Assembly: GCF_021183825.1 (NCBI RefSeq)
Contig: NZ_CP089211.1
Location: 1,178,001 to 1,242,000, forward strand
Direction: 5' to 3'
Source of the DNA: Sinomicrobium kalidii
GTDB taxonomy: Bacteria; Bacteroidota; Bacteroidia; Flavobacteriales; Flavobacteriaceae
DNA: 64,000 nt
The notes beneath the pieces are model-generated. The model worked only from the letters and a program-made list of their open reading frames with translations. It did no database searches and had not been told where the DNA came from. The position numbers were made by a program, and so were the translations under genes. This document shows, piece after piece, positions 62,842 to 64,000 of the stretch (position 1 is its first letter; every line of letters begins with the position of its first letter).

Positions 62842-64000
62842 TTAAACACGGAATTTCTCCCATGGCCCCGTAATGGCCAAGGTTTCTCCATTTTCCTGAA
62901 TATTCACAAACAGGGTTTTTCCCGATGGAGAAAACACGGCTCCTGTAAGTTCGGAAGTACTGCTTCTGTTGATACCGAACAGGCGGATATTCCCCTCCTG
63001 GTCAATAACATGAAGGCGATTGGTTTCGCCATTGTCCTCACAGGCCATAACATCTCCCCAGGGAGTTACAGTAAGATTATCACACATATGCAGGACTGTT
63101 TTATCCTCGGATTCTGCAAACAGTTCCAAGGTATCTGTTTTTAAGTCTATTTTAAATACCTGGCCAAATCTTTTGGGTCCTCCGCTGGTACAGGCAAAGT
63201 AAATTTCATTTTCACTAAACCACATACCTTCTCCCCTTGCAAAACAAGCCGCACCGAGATCAAATCCGCGATAGCGAAGATCATCCTCTTTGGGAGTGAC
63301 GTTATCTATATCTATCCATCGGATAGCCATGCCCTGATGAAGTTTCACCTTTTTTTCCTCCCAGTTTCGTGTATCCAGGCTTTTTTGTCCCTCAACAGCT
63401 AGGACCTGAAGTTTTCCTCCGGCGTGTAAATCCTTTCTATTTTCCGGAACAAACCGATAAATAAGACTATCGTGTCTATCCTCAGTCTGGTATATGATTC
63501 CTGTTTCAGGGTCAACAGCCACTGCTTCGTGATTGAACCTTCCCATTCCCAGAATCGGTTTCGGATTAACCAGGCCATCTGAACTTGCCGGAACGTCAAA
63601 AACAAAGCCATGATCCCGCTCAACAAATTCATCGTCGGCGTTACTTACATCCTCTTCGCAGGTCAGCCAGGAATTCCAAGGGGTAATCCCTCCTGCGCAA
63701 TTACGATAGGTACCCGCCAAACTGAGGAATTGTTTTTCCACCACCTGGTTTCCTTCATTATAGATAAGGGTAGTTGTTCCCCCAAGTCCCGGTTTCTTTA
63801 ATTTCCCAGGGTCATACAGTTTACCTTTTTCCACCTTTCCAATCCCTTCATTTTCCGCTCCAAATGCACTATTCAATCGGGGAGACGGACTATTTTCATG
63901 GTTTCGGATCAGGATCACATTCTGCCCGGTACCTTCAAATGCGCCCATCCCGTCCGGTCGCCCGGGTACCCGGAGTCCATCTGTCATTTGATCACCTTGT
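62842..64000 (-). CDS. PhoX-family alkaline phosphatase (DUF839), 5' end outside window
   Basis: A calcium/iron-dependent phosphatase family, usually exported by the Tat pathway. The C-terminal 385 residues are visible and the frame stays open to the right edge. Family strings include DGLRVPGRPDGMGAFEG, ILIRNHENSP, GTYRNCAGGITPWNSWLTCEE, FNHEAVAVDPETGIIYQTED, GEGMWFSENEIYFACTSGG and DNLTVTPWGDVMACEDN. The Cys in NCAGGITPW and the acidic clusters are the expected metal-site surroundings. The signal peptide would lie beyond the window. Confidence 0.92.
   Translation of the reverse strand, partial: QGDQMTDGLRVPGRPDGMGAFEGTGQNVILIRNHENSPSPRLNSAFGAENEGIGKVEKGKLYDPGKLKKPGLGGTTTLIYNEGNQVVEKQFLSLAGTYRNCAGGITPWNSWLTCEEDVSNADDEFVERDHGFVFDVPASSDGLVNPKPILGMGRFNHEAVAVDPETGIIYQTEDRHDSLIYRFVPENRKDLHAGGKLQVLAVEGQKSLDTRNWEEKKVKLHQGMAIRWIDIDNVTPKEDDLRYRGFDLGAACFARGEGMWFSENEIYFACTSGGPKRFGQVFKIDLKTDTLELFAESEDKTVLHMCDNLTVTPWGDVMACEDNGETNRLHVIDQEGNIRLFGINRSSTSELTGAVFSPSGKTLFVNIQENGETLAITGPWEKFRV

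Overview
The window reads as a chromosome segment of a flavobacterium (family Flavobacteriaceae or a close relative). The evidence is Bacteroidota-type promoters (TTTG, then TAnnTTTG), a SusC/SusD pair with a FecI/FecR-type sigma/anti-sigma couple, GH92 mannosidases, and flavobacterial gene orders: purH-mreBCD-mrdA-rodA, prc/surE-lpxB-comEC, and coaX-OMP-TPR-lptC-CNNM-ppiD. No species can be named from sequence alone.

Layout. 0-3.7 kb: a truncated membrane protein gene and two tandem PAAR-like genes (possible type VI secretion spike proteins). 3.9-11.2 kb: purH, then the rod-shape operon mreB-mreC-mreD-PBP2-rodA with overlapping genes. 11.2-12.4 kb: a gene-free stretch with about 23 degenerate copies of a 21-bp unit. 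12.4-19.9 kb: a tail-specific protease gene divergent from surE, a small membrane protein, lpxB, a C40 peptidase and comEC. 19.9-23.4 kb: a dipeptidyl-peptidase and peptide-symporter operon on the minus strand. 23.7-26.0 kb: mevalonate-pathway genes (class II HMG-CoA reductase and a GHMP kinase). 26.0-28.1 kb: a 50-residue gene and a BlaI/BlaR1-like pair with clear operator dyads. 28.2-36.2 kb: a minus-strand envelope operon ending in ppiD.

36.3-62.4 kb is accessory. It begins at tRNA-Phe and carries a mannose/alpha-mannoside cassette: GntR regulator, phosphomannose-isomerase-like protein, two GH92 enzymes, an unassigned glycosidase-like lipoprotein, a ROK sugar kinase and a sugar MFS transporter. 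A polysaccharide-utilisation locus follows: ECF sigma factor, FecR anti-sigma factor, STN-containing SusC, SusD, a surface lipoprotein with duplicated discoidin-like domains and a protein with GH42-like layout. A SRPBCC-DinB fusion comes next. The segment boundaries carry degenerate copies of the tRNA-Phe 3' end, and the first two also keep its terminator (48.98, 60.84 and 62.36 kb). This looks like stepwise accretion of islands at the tRNA gene, although no integrase is present. The window closes inside a PhoX-family phosphatase gene.

Working model for the accessory region: surface binding and import by SusC/SusD, trimming of alpha-mannosides by the GH92 enzymes, mannose import by the MFS carrier, phosphorylation by the ROK kinase and isomerisation to fructose 6-phosphate. 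Control would be by GntR on the intracellular side and by sigma/anti-sigma signalling through the STN domain at the surface.
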